A stretch of DNA of 64,000 nucleotides from NCBI RefSeq assembly GCF_018882055.1, contig NZ_JACVPF010000001.1, forward strand, positions 496,001 to 560,000. Direction: 5' to 3'. Origin of the DNA: Polynucleobacter sp. es-MAR-4 (GTDB lineage: Bacteria; Pseudomonadota; Gammaproteobacteria; Burkholderiales; Burkholderiaceae). This document shows positions 35,041-44,173 of this stretch, piece by piece (within the stretch, counting starts at the first letter, position 1; each line of letters starts with the position of its first letter). The position numbers were made by a program, and so were the translations under genes. The notes under the pieces are model-generated. The model had not been told where the DNA came from. It saw only the letters and a list, made by a program, of their open reading frames with translations, and ran no database searches.

Positions 35041-35696
35041 GACTTTGCTCCTGGAATTTTGTCAGCAGGTGTTGGTTTAGGTGCAGGCGATCCTGATGGA
35101 CCATAAGCCGTAGACCAACCGAAGATATCGTTACTTGGATATCTCCCGTTCGCTTCACGTACGGATACCCGTTTAGCGTAAATTGAAGAAATCACTTCAT
35201 CATCGCCACCAATCAAAGCCTTGGTTGAACACATCTCAGCACATAAAGGCAACTTACCTTCAGCCAAGCGGTTACGACCATACTTCTCAAACTCAGCAAC
35301 GCTACCGTTAGCTTCTGGACCACCGCTACAGAATGTGCACTTGTCCATCTTGCTGCGGGAACCAAAGGCGCCCTTGCTCAAGAATTGAGGCGCACCAAAT
35401 GGGCAGGCAAAAGAGCAATAGCCGCAACCAATGCAGATATCTTTGTCATGCAGCACTACACCCTCATCGGTGCGATAGAAGCAATCGACTGGGCAGACGG
35501 CCATACAAGGCGCATCTGAACAGTGCATACAAGCTACTGAGACAGATTTCTCTTGACCAATTACACCGTCATTTACCGTTACAACGCGGCGACGGGTAAT
35601 GCCCCAAGGTACTTCGTTATCGTTCTTACAAGCCGTGACACAGCCGTTGCACTCAATGCATCGCTCTGTATCGCAAATAAATTTCATTCTTGCCAT
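35037..35696 (-). CDS. Formate dehydrogenase beta subunit (4Fe-4S ferredoxin type)
   Basis: A 219-residue electron-transfer subunit. Four 4Fe-4S sites can be traced: CIECNGCVTAC near the N-terminus, CMHCSDAPCMAVCP, CIGCGYCSFACP, and CTFCSGGPEA paired with LCAEMCS. It carries electrons from the Mo/W-pterin subunit to the cytochrome b subunit. It has no C-terminal membrane span, unlike E. coli FdnH. AGGAG lies just before the ATG. It sits between alpha (27 bp gap) and the lipoprotein gene (overlap). Confidence 0.92.
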   Translation of the reverse strand: MARMKFICDTERCIECNGCVTACKNDNEVPWGITRRRVVTVNDGVIGQEKSVSVACMHCSDAPCMAVCPVDCFYRTDEGVVLHDKDICIGCGYCSFACPFGAPQFLSKGAFGSRSKMDKCTFCSGGPEANGSVAEFEKYGRNRLAEGKLPLCAEMCSTKALIGGDDEVISSIYAKRVSVREANGRYPSNDIFGWSTAYGPSGSPAPKPTPADKIPGAKS

Positions 35697-35723
35697 GATG
35701 TTCTCCTGACTTTATTTTTTAAC

Positions 35724-38708
35724 TTAGGCAAATTTTTCGATTTGGCACATGGTGGTTTTGGTTTCTTGCATCATCGTTACCTGATCGTAGCCATAGGTTG
35801 TTGCAGTGTTCACTGCTTCACCTTGAACTACTGGGGCAGCGCCCTCTGGGTAATATTTGCGCAAGTCGTTGCCTTGCCACCAACCAGCAAAGTGGAATGG
35901 TACGAATGCAGTACCTTGATCAACGCGTGGAGTTACCAATGCACGCACTTTGATCTTGGCGCCTGTTGGTGACTTAACCCATACGTAATCCCAATTCTTA
36001 ATGCCGCGAACTTCTGCAGCTTTAGGATTGATCTCCACGAAGTTTTCTTGTTGCAACTCAGCCAACCATGGGTTGGAACGAGTTTCGTCTCCTCCACCTT
36101 CGTACTCAACCAAACGACCAGAGGTCAAAATGATTGGGAACTTCTCGTAGAGCTTCTCATTCAAGTTCTTATCCTGAACTGTTTTGTAGAGAGTCGGCAA
36201 GCGCCAGAAATTCTTCTTATCCGCAGATGTTGGGTACTTACGCATCATTGGCTCATTAGTACTGTAGAGCGCTTCACGGTGAGTTGGAATGGCATCCGGG
36301 AAGTTCCAAACCACTGCGCGCGCTTTTGCGTTACCAAATGGATGGCAACCGTTTTTCATAACAACGCGCTGGATACCGCCTGACAAGTCAGTCTTCCAGT
36401 TTTTACCTTCAGCTGCCTTTTGTTCTTCCTCAGTCAGTTGACTCCACCAGCCCAACTTCTTCATGAATACATGGTCAAACTCTGGGTAGCCAGTAGTAAT
36501 TGCTGAGCCCTTAGAGTAAGACCCATCTTCAGCCAACAAATTCTTACCGTCTTTTTCAACACCAAAGTTGGCACGGAAATTACCGCCGCCTTCCATGACG
36601 CTCTTGCTGGTGTCATAGAGGTTTGGTGAACCAGGATGCTTAATCGCAGCAGTACCGTAGCAAGGCCAAGGCAAGCCGTAGTAATCACCAGTTGTATCGT
36701 AACCAGTCACCGGATCAACACCACCGCGTGACTTCAAGGTCTTCGGATCAAATACGCCCGCCATTCTCATGTGAGCTTTTAAACGCTCAGGGGTTTGACC
36801 GGTGTAACCAATCGTCCAAACAGAGCGGTTAATTTCACGCAAGATATCTTCAATTTGAGGCTCTTTCCATTGCTTACCAGCAAATTTGGAATTGAGCATC
36901 TTGTAGTTCTTTGAAAGCTCTTCACCGAAACCAAGGCGGTCAGCAAATGCCTGCATGATCACATGGTCAGGAACAGACTCGAACAGTGGATCAATCACCT
37001 TCTCACGCCACTGCAATGAGCGGTTTGAAGCTGTGCACGAACCAGTTGTTTCAAACTGAGTGGTGGCTGGCAATAAGTAAACATTCCGATTTTTGTTTAC
37101 TGTCTGACCTTCTGCAGGTGGCATTGCTGCCATGGCTGCAGTAGCACTTGGATATGGGTCAACAACAACCAATAAATCCAACTTATCCATCGCGCGCTTC
37201 ATATCTAAGCCACGAGTTTGTGAGTTCGGTGCATGACCCCAGAAGAACAAACCTTTTACATTGGTTTGCTGATCAATCATGTCATTCTTTTCGAGCACCG
37301 CATCAACCCAACGAGATACCGTAGTACCCGATTTCTCCATCATGTCTGGAGCGTAACGACCTTTAATCCAATCGTAATCAACACCCCATACAGATGCGAA
37401 ATGCTTCCATGAGCCCGCTGCAAGACCATAGTAGCCAGGTAATGAATCTGGGTTAGGACCAACGTCAGTTGCGCCTTGAACGTTATCATGACCGCGGAAA
37501 ATGTTTGCGCCGCCACCGGACTTACCGATGTTGCCTAAGGCCAATTGCAGGATGCAAGACGCACGAACCATGGCATTACCAATGGTGTGCTGTGTTTGAC
37601 CCATACACCAGACCAATGTGCTTGGACGATTCTTAGCCATTGTTTCAGCAACTTTATACATCTGCGCTTCTGGAACTCCGCAAGCCTCTTCTACATTCTT
37701 TGGAGTCCACTTCTCCATGACTTCTTTGCGGATCTCATCCATGCCGTACACGCGGTCATTGATGTACTTCTTATCTTCCCAACCATTGTTGAAGATGTGA
37801 TACAGAACACCAAACAAGAATGGAATATCAGTACCCGAGCGAATACGGACATACTGATCAGACTTCGCTGCAGTACGTGTGTAGCGTGGGTCAACTACGA
37901 TAACCTTGCAGCCATTTTCTTTTGCATGCAACAAGCTGAGCATGGATACTGGATGCGCTTCTGCAGCATTTGATCCAATATACAAAGCTGCCTTGGCATT
38001 CATCATGTCGTTGTAACTATTGGTCATCGCGCCATAGCCCCAGGTGTTAGCAACACCGGCAACTGTAGTGGAGTGACAGATACGAGCTTGATGGTCTGTA
38101 TTGTTGGTTCCGAAGAAAGAAACCCACTTACGCATTAAATAAGCTTGTTCGTTATTGTGCTTAGAAGAGCCGATAAAGAACAGTGAATCTGGGCTGTACT
38201 TGCTGCGCAAGTCTTTCATCTGTGCAGTAATTTCAGTTAAAGCTTGATCCCAAGAAATTCTTTGGTATTTACCATCAACCAGCTTCATTGGGTAACGAAG
38301 ACGGAAATCTCCGTGTCCATGCTCGCGCAATGACGCACCCTTGGCACAATAAGCGCCCAAGTTAATCGGGGAATCAAATGCAGAGTCTTGACGAACCCAA
38401 ACACCATTCTCAACAGTAGCGTCAGTTGCGCAACCTACGGAGCAGTGAGTACAAATCGTTCTCTTAACTTCAATCTTGCCCTTGCCATCTAGCATTGCTT
38501 TACTAGGCTCAGCAACCGCTTTTTGCACCAAACTTAATTGGCTTGCTGCGATACCAGCACCAACGCCAACGCCAGAGCGCTTGAGGAAGGTACGACGATC
38601 CATCGTTGGCACTGCAGACTGAAGTCCACGTGACAAACTACCGATGAGGCGTGATGCAGGTGTAGAGCGACCGCTCTGTGGGGTATTGGATTTACGAGTC
38701 AGACTCAT
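35724..38708 (-). CDS. Formate dehydrogenase alpha subunit, Cys-type, Mo/W-bis-pterin
   Basis: A 994-residue catalytic subunit that oxidises formate to CO2, probably in the periplasm. A twin-arginine signal (MDRRTFLKRSGVGVGAG, from residue 36) sits behind a 35-residue extension. The proximal 4Fe-4S ligands are C86, C89, C93 and C121. The metal ligand, selenocysteine in E. coli enzymes, is Cys here (C211 in HQARICHSTTVAG), followed by the conserved active-site His. The C-terminal pterin-binding region has LTSGRLVEYEGGGDETRSNPW. No in-frame TGA occurs. It heads alpha, beta, lipoprotein, gamma in one direction behind the TAT-target gene. Confidence 0.93.
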   Translation of the reverse strand: MSLTRKSNTPQSGRSTPASRLIGSLSRGLQSAVPTMDRRTFLKRSGVGVGAGIAASQLSLVQKAVAEPSKAMLDGKGKIEVKRTICTHCSVGCATDATVENGVWVRQDSAFDSPINLGAYCAKGASLREHGHGDFRLRYPMKLVDGKYQRISWDQALTEITAQMKDLRSKYSPDSLFFIGSSKHNNEQAYLMRKWVSFFGTNNTDHQARICHSTTVAGVANTWGYGAMTNSYNDMMNAKAALYIGSNAAEAHPVSMLSLLHAKENGCKVIVVDPRYTRTAAKSDQYVRIRSGTDIPFLFGVLYHIFNNGWEDKKYINDRVYGMDEIRKEVMEKWTPKNVEEACGVPEAQMYKVAETMAKNRPSTLVWCMGQTQHTIGNAMVRASCILQLALGNIGKSGGGANIFRGHDNVQGATDVGPNPDSLPGYYGLAAGSWKHFASVWGVDYDWIKGRYAPDMMEKSGTTVSRWVDAVLEKNDMIDQQTNVKGLFFWGHAPNSQTRGLDMKRAMDKLDLLVVVDPYPSATAAMAAMPPAEGQTVNKNRNVYLLPATTQFETTGSCTASNRSLQWREKVIDPLFESVPDHVIMQAFADRLGFGEELSKNYKMLNSKFAGKQWKEPQIEDILREINRSVWTIGYTGQTPERLKAHMRMAGVFDPKTLKSRGGVDPVTGYDTTGDYYGLPWPCYGTAAIKHPGSPNLYDTSKSVMEGGGNFRANFGVEKDGKNLLAEDGSYSKGSAITTGYPEFDHVFMKKLGWWSQLTEEEQKAAEGKNWKTDLSGGIQRVVMKNGCHPFGNAKARAVVWNFPDAIPTHREALYSTNEPMMRKYPTSADKKNFWRLPTLYKTVQDKNLNEKLYEKFPIILTSGRLVEYEGGGDETRSNPWLAELQQENFVEINPKAAEVRGIKNWDYVWVKSPTGAKIKVRALVTPRVDQGTAFVPFHFAGWWQGNDLRKYYPEGAAPVVQGEAVNTATTYGYDQVTMMQETKTTMCQIEKFA

Positions 38709-38770
38709 ATGTTGTCCCTGAAAAATATTTTTATTTAATTATTTGGAAACGACTTCATTAACAACTGGGT

Positions 38771-38992
38771 TTAAAGCATGGTGGTTTCGTAATACTTACG
38801 AATATGCGCAGACAACTGATAGCCGTCATCTTTGCCCTGAACAGTGCTACCGATTTCTTGGATTACTGCCTTACCAATTGAGGTTTGCGAAGCAACGGCA
38901 ACGGCACCAACGGTGGCACCCGCTCCGATAAAAAACTTTCTGCGTGAAGGTTTGTTTTCTTCATTTACTGCAGTTGCGGATTTAGTGGTCAT
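38771..38992 (-). CDS. Formate dehydrogenase-region TAT-target small protein
   Basis: A 73-residue protein with a twin-arginine signal (SRRKFFIGAGATVGAVAVAS) and a short mature part ending YQLSAHIRKYYETTML. The HIRKYY ending and the location before fdhA match the small TAT-target family of FDH loci (TIGR02811 as I remember it). I chose the ATG at 38992 because AGGAG lies 8 nt upstream. It may help export or assemble the catalytic subunit, or be a structural FDH component; this is not established. Confidence 0.85.
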   Translation of the reverse strand: MTTKSATAVNEENKPSRRKFFIGAGATVGAVAVASQTSIGKAVIQEIGSTVQGKDDGYQLSAHIRKYYETTML

Positions 38993-39016
38993 CGCATGCT
39001 CCTGGTTAGTGCAAAT

Positions 39017-39030
39017 TTGATATAGGTCAA
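39017..39030. promoter_or_regulatory. FNR/CRP-like palindrome upstream of the fdh operon
   Basis: TTGAT-ATAG-GTCAA is one base away from the FNR consensus TTGAT-N4-ATCAA. It lies 24 bp upstream of the TAT-target gene that leads the fdh operon. So close to the start codon it would block rather than activate a nearby promoter, unless the promoter lies elsewhere. Oxygen control of FDH would make biological sense. Confidence 0.4.
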
Positions 39031-39108
39031 AGTGTAATTGGTAATTGTATTTTTTGCATATTTGGAATTTTTTTTCTTCTAGGGGTTTTCCTCTTGTGCA
39101 GCGCAACA

Positions 39109-39753
39109 TTAAATCATGTCAAAACTCTGCCCTTCGATGGCTAGAAACTCCCTGGTTAAAGCAGCAACCGGGTGGTAAAGATGCATATCTGGAATATCTT
39201 CTATTGCATCGCACAACTCGTCATACCAAGGACGGATGTGGTCATTAAAAAATGCACGTTGATTAGTCAGATTGGAGATCTCGACATCATCCCCAGCTAT
39301 GAGGTAGCGCATCACCTCACATAGGGCAGATAGATGATCCTCAGTCTCCGTAACCTCCTCAGCCGACTCCAAGCCAAAAGTGTCTAAAGCACGGCGAATA
39401 TCAACCAACGGTTTTTCATTTAAATGGCCCGCCATATAAAAAGAGCCGTTTAAGATCACATTAGGGCGACCTACGCTAATGAAGTTGCGGTCAAACTCCT
39501 CGTGCCAGGCTTTCGCGGGGTTATTTTTAGCAACCTCAACCACGCTATTCCAAACCTTGGCTAGTGGTGCGTCATCAGGCTGGCTCTCCTGCCCATCTGG
39601 AATGGACGCGGCTATTTGATCTAATAACTCTTGATCTGGCGGCTGATGAAAGAATCTGGCAATCAAACCGTATAAATCCGCTCTGGCCAAATCCTCTGGT
39701 AGCCCAACGTCACCAACCTCAGTAGAGGTGCCCTCTTTTATCTGCTCGCTCAT
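39109..39753 (-). CDS. TorD/DmsD-type molybdoenzyme chaperone
   Basis: A 214-residue all-helical cytoplasmic chaperone of the TorD superfamily. LARADLYGLIARFFHQPPD is the usual N-terminal element, then SVGRPNVILNGSFYMAGHLNEKPL and the helix ESAEEVTETEDHLSALCEVMRYLIAG (D-H-L-x-x-x-C-E-V-M motif). Such proteins bind TAT signal peptides and help insert the pterin cofactor, here presumably for FdhA. I chose ATG at 39753, which overlaps the stop of the polyferredoxin gene (ATGA), instead of the longer frame. Confidence 0.85.
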   Translation of the reverse strand: MSEQIKEGTSTEVGDVGLPEDLARADLYGLIARFFHQPPDQELLDQIAASIPDGQESQPDDAPLAKVWNSVVEVAKNNPAKAWHEEFDRNFISVGRPNVILNGSFYMAGHLNEKPLVDIRRALDTFGLESAEEVTETEDHLSALCEVMRYLIAGDDVEISNLTNQRAFFNDHIRPWYDELCDAIEDIPDMHLYHPVAALTREFLAIEGQSFDMI

Positions 39754-41840
39754 AACTCTTTCTTCACCATATCTACAACGCGACAATCGCCACACATCTT
39801 GAGTCTATCCAGTCCAGCACCAGCAAAGGCGCCATGAGCACCCAGCTTCACCAACATCAAATCCACCATCTTGGCAGTTCCAAAGACCTTGCCACAGCTG
39901 ATGCAATGGAAAGGCTTGGTCTCGTTGAGCTCCACCTTTTGCTTGCGATCCTCTACGGTCAATAAGCGAGGGGCTAGGGATAAGGCTTGTTCTGGGCAAG
40001 TTTGAACACAGATACCGCACTGAACGCATTGCTTCTCAATAAAGGAAAGCTTAGGTTCGTCCAAGTTATCAAGCAAAGCGCCTTCGGGACAGCTACCCAC
40101 ACAAGACATGCAGAGTGTGCAGGCATCTTTATTAATATTGAGACCACCCAAGAAGGAAGATTTTGGCAAAGCAGCGCCACCAGCTGGAAGCGGTGCTTTA
40201 GCTTGCTTTTGTAAATGCTCCAAGACCATCTCGACAGTTTCACGCTTTTGATTACCTAACCCAAAAGTGGCAGGCGAACAAATTGCTGGCAAAGCGCCAC
40301 GCTGACGCAGCTTGCCCATTGCTGCAGATGCAGGCTGGAGATCATCAGTAGATCCAAGTTGTATTAGCGAGAATCTGGCATCAAAACCATAGGCAGCCAA
40401 GATGGCATTGCCCAAATCAACCTGTGTTTCTAGTGCGGCGCGATATGCAGGATCTTCATCACCTGTCAGCAGCAGAATAACTTCACCAAAACCATAACTA
40501 AGCGCGCCAAGCCAGAGATCTAAGCCTGTGGAGGCAATGTGCTCAATTCCATAAGGCAGGACAAAGGATGGCAATCCCTCAAACTGCTTTGACCTTAAGT
40601 GCGCCAAGCGTCCCAGTGAATCCAGAGCTTGGGTGCCCGACTTAAGGGTATGCAATAGCAAAGCAGGCGCTTGTGATTGTTTAGTCTTAGCACTCTCCGC
40701 GGTAAATACATTCGCAAGAGTTTTAATCTCTTTACCCTGATGTGTCACGCTTGGGTAGTTATAGCGCATCGCACCCGATGGACAAACTGTGGAGCAGGCG
40801 CCACAACCCATACACAAATTAGGATTGACTTCTACCGTGCCTTGTCCATTCTTAAATAAGGAGGAGATGGCACCTGTAGAGCAGACATCGATACAAGCAC
40901 TGCACCCCACTTTGCCGTTACGGCCATGGGCGCAAACTTTCTCGTTATAAGCAAAGTATTTAGGCTTTTCAAATTCACCAACTAAACCTAATAATTGGTT
41001 TGCCACTAATGCTTGTTCAAGCGGATCTTTTCCGGGGGCAAAGTAACCTTGAGGAGTTTGGCTCATACGCATCTTGGGATCAGCGCGTAGATCCATAATC
41101 AAATCAAACTCAGCATTACGCTGACGCTCTACTCGATCAAAATTAATGGCGCCAATACCAGCGCAGGCTGTTACGCAAGCGCGGTGAGATTTGCATTTAT
41201 CCAAGTCAATTTGAAACGAATCATCAATTGCACCTTCTGGGCAAGCCTCAACACAAGCACCACAACGAGTACACATCTCAGGATCGATCGGATTTTGTAA
41301 ATTCCAGTCAACAGAAAATTTACCCAAATACCCATCCAACTTAATCACTTCGCCGGTGTAGATTGGAAAATTTTTGGCGATCGGCAATGCGCCTGGTTCT
41401 GTGCAGAGAACCGAGACATCAAGAGAGTCGCTGAGTTTTTCAGCCCAAGGCAAAGCCTGATCTCCGGAACCAACAATCAGCAAACGGCCTTGGCTTTCAT
41501 AATTCACCACCGGCACAGGCTCTGCTTCAGCCATATCCGCCAGGGCAAGCAATGCAGCAATCTTCGGTGTAGAAGTTTTAGCCTCTTGAGTCCAGCCAGC
41601 CAACTCACGAATATTGACAAAGCGTAATGGCGCTATCAAAGGCTTTTCAGATTGCTCGGCCAGCTCACCAAATAAAGCGCGCTCTTGAGTACAGGCAATC
41701 ACGATAGAGTCGCTACCATCGAATGCCTTGATGACAGAACCAATCTCCTGTCTACATAAGGAGGTATGCATGGTGACACCAAGCGCCTTTCCATCTAAAG
41801 GCATGGTTCCATTGCAATTACAGACTAATTTTTGACTCAT
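39750..41840 (-). CDS. Polyferredoxin with about six 4Fe-4S motifs, FDH-associated
   Basis: A 696-residue cytoplasmic iron-sulfur protein. Ferredoxin motifs lie at C190-C200 (CTRCGACVEACP), about 216-226 (CKSHRACVTAC), 313-320 (CSACIDVC), 343-353 (CMGCGACSTVCP), and two near 580-625 (CTLCMSCVGSCP and CVQCGICVQTCP). Extra Cys pairs are at the N-terminus (CNCN) and C-terminus (CISCGKVF, CGDCRVVDM). A domain with a FdhD-unrelated Rossmann-like look (RLLIVGSGDQALPWAEKL) precedes the first pair. It is typical of betaproteobacterial FDH loci and probably moves electrons for FDH maturation or metabolism; its partners are not proven. Confidence 0.8.
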   Translation of the reverse strand: MSQKLVCNCNGTMPLDGKALGVTMHTSLCRQEIGSVIKAFDGSDSIVIACTQERALFGELAEQSEKPLIAPLRFVNIRELAGWTQEAKTSTPKIAALLALADMAEAEPVPVVNYESQGRLLIVGSGDQALPWAEKLSDSLDVSVLCTEPGALPIAKNFPIYTGEVIKLDGYLGKFSVDWNLQNPIDPEMCTRCGACVEACPEGAIDDSFQIDLDKCKSHRACVTACAGIGAINFDRVERQRNAEFDLIMDLRADPKMRMSQTPQGYFAPGKDPLEQALVANQLLGLVGEFEKPKYFAYNEKVCAHGRNGKVGCSACIDVCSTGAISSLFKNGQGTVEVNPNLCMGCGACSTVCPSGAMRYNYPSVTHQGKEIKTLANVFTAESAKTKQSQAPALLLHTLKSGTQALDSLGRLAHLRSKQFEGLPSFVLPYGIEHIASTGLDLWLGALSYGFGEVILLLTGDEDPAYRAALETQVDLGNAILAAYGFDARFSLIQLGSTDDLQPASAAMGKLRQRGALPAICSPATFGLGNQKRETVEMVLEHLQKQAKAPLPAGGAALPKSSFLGGLNINKDACTLCMSCVGSCPEGALLDNLDEPKLSFIEKQCVQCGICVQTCPEQALSLAPRLLTVEDRKQKVELNETKPFHCISCGKVFGTAKMVDLMLVKLGAHGAFAGAGLDRLKMCGDCRVVDMVKKEL

Positions 41841-41850
41841 TGATTTCTTC

Positions 41851-42411
41851 TTAACTGGTTTTCTTATCCACGGGCAAGGGCTCTTTATCCCCCACTTCCT
41901 GAATAGGTGCTGGGGTGGATGTTAAATCAGTCTGAGGAGCTAGGGGTAAAGCCTGCTCTTCCGGTTCAGATACCGCATTGGCAGCAGTTTGTGTGGCCGG
42001 GACTTCCTCATCCTTATCTTTACGGAAAATATTGAGCATGTCGGACTGCACCATGCGCTTGAGCATTTCCAAAGGAATGGGGTCTGGCTTGGAGTAATCA
42101 TCAATATAAATATCCAGACCATCCATGATGTTGAAGTGCGGATCCGAGAACATCTTCTTCATCGCAGCTTGCTGAACTGCAGGATCTACATCTGGCTTCA
42201 TAAAAGCAGAAAAGTCAGGTGCAAAGCGATCTATTTTCTCGACGTCTTCGAGGGTTGCAGATGGAGGAGTGTCTTGAGCGACAGCATTCGGATTGCTTGT
42301 ATCTGAACTAGATGCTAATTCTTGCTTGAGTTGATCAGTTTGTTTTTTCTCGGGCTCGAGCTGCTCACCAGATTTAAGGCGCGACCAACGATTTAGAAAT
42401 CCGCCAGCCAT
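41851..42411 (-). CDS. DUF3306 family protein
   Basis: A 186-residue, hydrophilic, acidic protein. GGFLNRWSRLKSGE at the N-terminus and FMKPDVDPAVQQAAMKKMFSDPHFNIMDGLDIYIDDY in the middle are the DUF3306 signature, found with formate dehydrogenase genes. The flanks are Gln/Pro-rich and probably disordered. It overlaps the DUF3305 gene by one base (TAATG) and lies 10 bp before the polyferredoxin gene. An FDH accessory role is inferred from context. Confidence 0.85.
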   Translation of the reverse strand: MAGGFLNRWSRLKSGEQLEPEKKQTDQLKQELASSSDTSNPNAVAQDTPPSATLEDVEKIDRFAPDFSAFMKPDVDPAVQQAAMKKMFSDPHFNIMDGLDIYIDDYSKPDPIPLEMLKRMVQSDMLNIFRKDKDEEVPATQTAANAVSEPEEQALPLAPQTDLTSTPAPIQEVGDKEPLPVDKKTS

Positions 42412-42950
42412 TAATCTTCTACCCCACGATTAGCGCCTTTGAAAGATTCAGGGCGATGGCGCTTCTTAGGCTCAGGGCGGTAATGCTCATTCACAAACTC
42501 CTGCAACCAAGAAGCGTGTTCCAAAGATAGGGGGATGTTATCCACTGATTCGCCACCATCCAATAAGCGACCCGCTTCGTTGTAACTTACACAAATCCGG
42601 TGCGGGACAGCAATCGTGGACTCCGACTTGGCCAACTCTATGGACTGAGCATCAATATAGCGCTCAATATCTTCCTCTAAGCGCCACATCACAAACCAAC
42701 AAGGTTGTGCAGCAGAGAGGTTCAGGTAGTAGCCTTCAGCCTCATCCGGGAAAAGATTAAGCTCATATCCAGTAAATAACCAGGACTCACCCTCATCATC
42801 GCGCCCTAAAAACTGCCCAACAATTTTTCCCGCATCGGCAGCTACATGATTGAATTGACCAAAATCTGGCAATACCTCCTGCGGCGCCCACCGATAAGAA
42901 ATCCAGGGGTTGTCAACGAACTGCTTGCGCATGAGAACTGCAAAACGCAT
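42411..42950 (-). CDS. DUF3305 family protein
   Basis: A 179-residue cytoplasmic protein. FAVLMRKQFVDNPWISYRW, SWLFTGYELNLFPDEAEGYYLNLSA and PCWFVMWRLEED form the DUF3305 pattern, and the C-terminus carries SLEHASWLQEFVNEHYRPEPKKRHRPESFKG-type basic residues. DUF3305 and DUF3306 always travel together in FDH loci as I know them; the biochemical role is unknown. It starts 6 bp after the apbC stop. Confidence 0.85.
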   Translation of the reverse strand: MRFAVLMRKQFVDNPWISYRWAPQEVLPDFGQFNHVAADAGKIVGQFLGRDDEGESWLFTGYELNLFPDEAEGYYLNLSAAQPCWFVMWRLEEDIERYIDAQSIELAKSESTIAVPHRICVSYNEAGRLLDGGESVDNIPLSLEHASWLQEFVNEHYRPEPKKRHRPESFKGANRGVED

Positions 42951-42956
42951 AAGGCC

Positions 42957-44045
42957 TCAGGTATTTTGAACCACGATGTTAGGAAATTTGCTGCTCATAT
43001 CTTTAGACAAGGCCGCCACTTTAATGGCAACTCGTCTTGCAATCGTCTTATAAATTGCACTAATAGCACCATCAGGATCAGCCACTACTGTTGGGCGCCC
43101 TGCATCGGCCTGTTCACGAATTGATAAATTCAGCGGTAAGTCACCCAAGAAATCAACGCCGTATTCTTTGCACATCTTCTGACCACCGCCAGTACCGAAT
43201 ACATGCTCCTCATGGCCGCAACTTGGGCAAACATAAGTGCTCATGTTTTCAATGATGCCCACAATCGGAACGCCAACCTTCTCAAACATCTTGAGACCCT
43301 TGCGTGCATCAAGCAAAGCAATGTCTTGAGGAGTGGTCACAATGACTGCGCCAGTAACAGGCACCTTCTGTGCCAGCGTCAACTGAATATCACCAGTGCC
43401 TGGCGGCATATCCACAATCAGGTAATCCAGATCACGCCAACGAGTTTGACGCAGTAACTGCTCTAAAGCTGAGGTCACCATTGGGCCACGCCACACCATC
43501 GGTGCATCATCATCGATCAAGAAACCAATTGAGCTTGCTTGCAGGCCGTGACCTTCCATCGGCTCCATCGTGTTTTCTTCAATGGATTCCGGTCTGCCAG
43601 TAATACCGAGCATCATCGGCTGACTCGGGCCGTAGATATCTGCGTCCAACATACCCACTTGCGCACCTTCAGCCGCTAAGGCTAAGGCTAGATTTACCGC
43701 TGTGGTGGACTTTCCTACCCCACCCTTACCACTGGCCACTGCAATAATATTTTTTACATTAGGCAATAACTTGACGCCTCGCTGAACAGCATGAGCAACG
43801 ATTTGACTGCTGACATTAACACTCACATTTTTGACTTCGGGTAATTCGCGAAGAACAGCGATAACGGATTTTCGAATCGAATCAAACTGACTTTTTGCTG
43901 GATAACCCAAAACGATATCTAAACTAATATCGCCGCCGTCTACTTTTAAATTTTTGACGCTCTTTGCCGACACAAAATCAATTTGCGTATTTGGGTCAAT
44001 TAAATTCTTTAATGCTGCTTGCACAGCCTCTACAGTAAGCGCCAC
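42957..44045 (-). CDS. apbC: Iron-sulfur cluster carrier protein (Mrp/ApbC)
   Basis: A 362-residue P-loop ATPase that carries 4Fe-4S clusters to apoproteins. An N-terminal MIP18-like domain (about 1-90) precedes the deviant Walker A VASGKGGVGKSTTAVNLAL, Switch I DADIYGPSQPMMLG, Walker B YLIVDMPPGTGD and the cluster-binding CPSC pair (TYVCPSCGHEE). It starts with GTG at 44045 after AGGAG. It leads the polyferredoxin and FDH accessory genes, which need several Fe-S clusters. Confidence 0.93.
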   Translation of the reverse strand: MALTVEAVQAALKNLIDPNTQIDFVSAKSVKNLKVDGGDISLDIVLGYPAKSQFDSIRKSVIAVLRELPEVKNVSVNVSSQIVAHAVQRGVKLLPNVKNIIAVASGKGGVGKSTTAVNLALALAAEGAQVGMLDADIYGPSQPMMLGITGRPESIEENTMEPMEGHGLQASSIGFLIDDDAPMVWRGPMVTSALEQLLRQTRWRDLDYLIVDMPPGTGDIQLTLAQKVPVTGAVIVTTPQDIALLDARKGLKMFEKVGVPIVGIIENMSTYVCPSCGHEEHVFGTGGGQKMCKEYGVDFLGDLPLNLSIREQADAGRPTVVADPDGAISAIYKTIARRVAIKVAALSKDMSSKFPNIVVQNT

Positions 44046-44173
44046 CGACTTCTCCTAAGATAAACAATCCCGCGAGGGAATCCCAATAGGATCTACTGGG
44101 ATTGACTACAAATAATGGAATAGTGGGTAGATTAACCGCACATGCAAAAAATTGCTAAAGCCGAACTGAGAGA

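Noticed and set aside
35724..38708. Selenocysteine TGA in formate dehydrogenase
   Set aside because: The reading frame is continuous and the position is a Cys codon (C211).
44046..44173. Terminator from AATCCCA/TGGGATT between the CopZ-like and apbC genes
   Set aside because: The 7-bp stem has no T-run on either strand, so it is not reported as a terminator.
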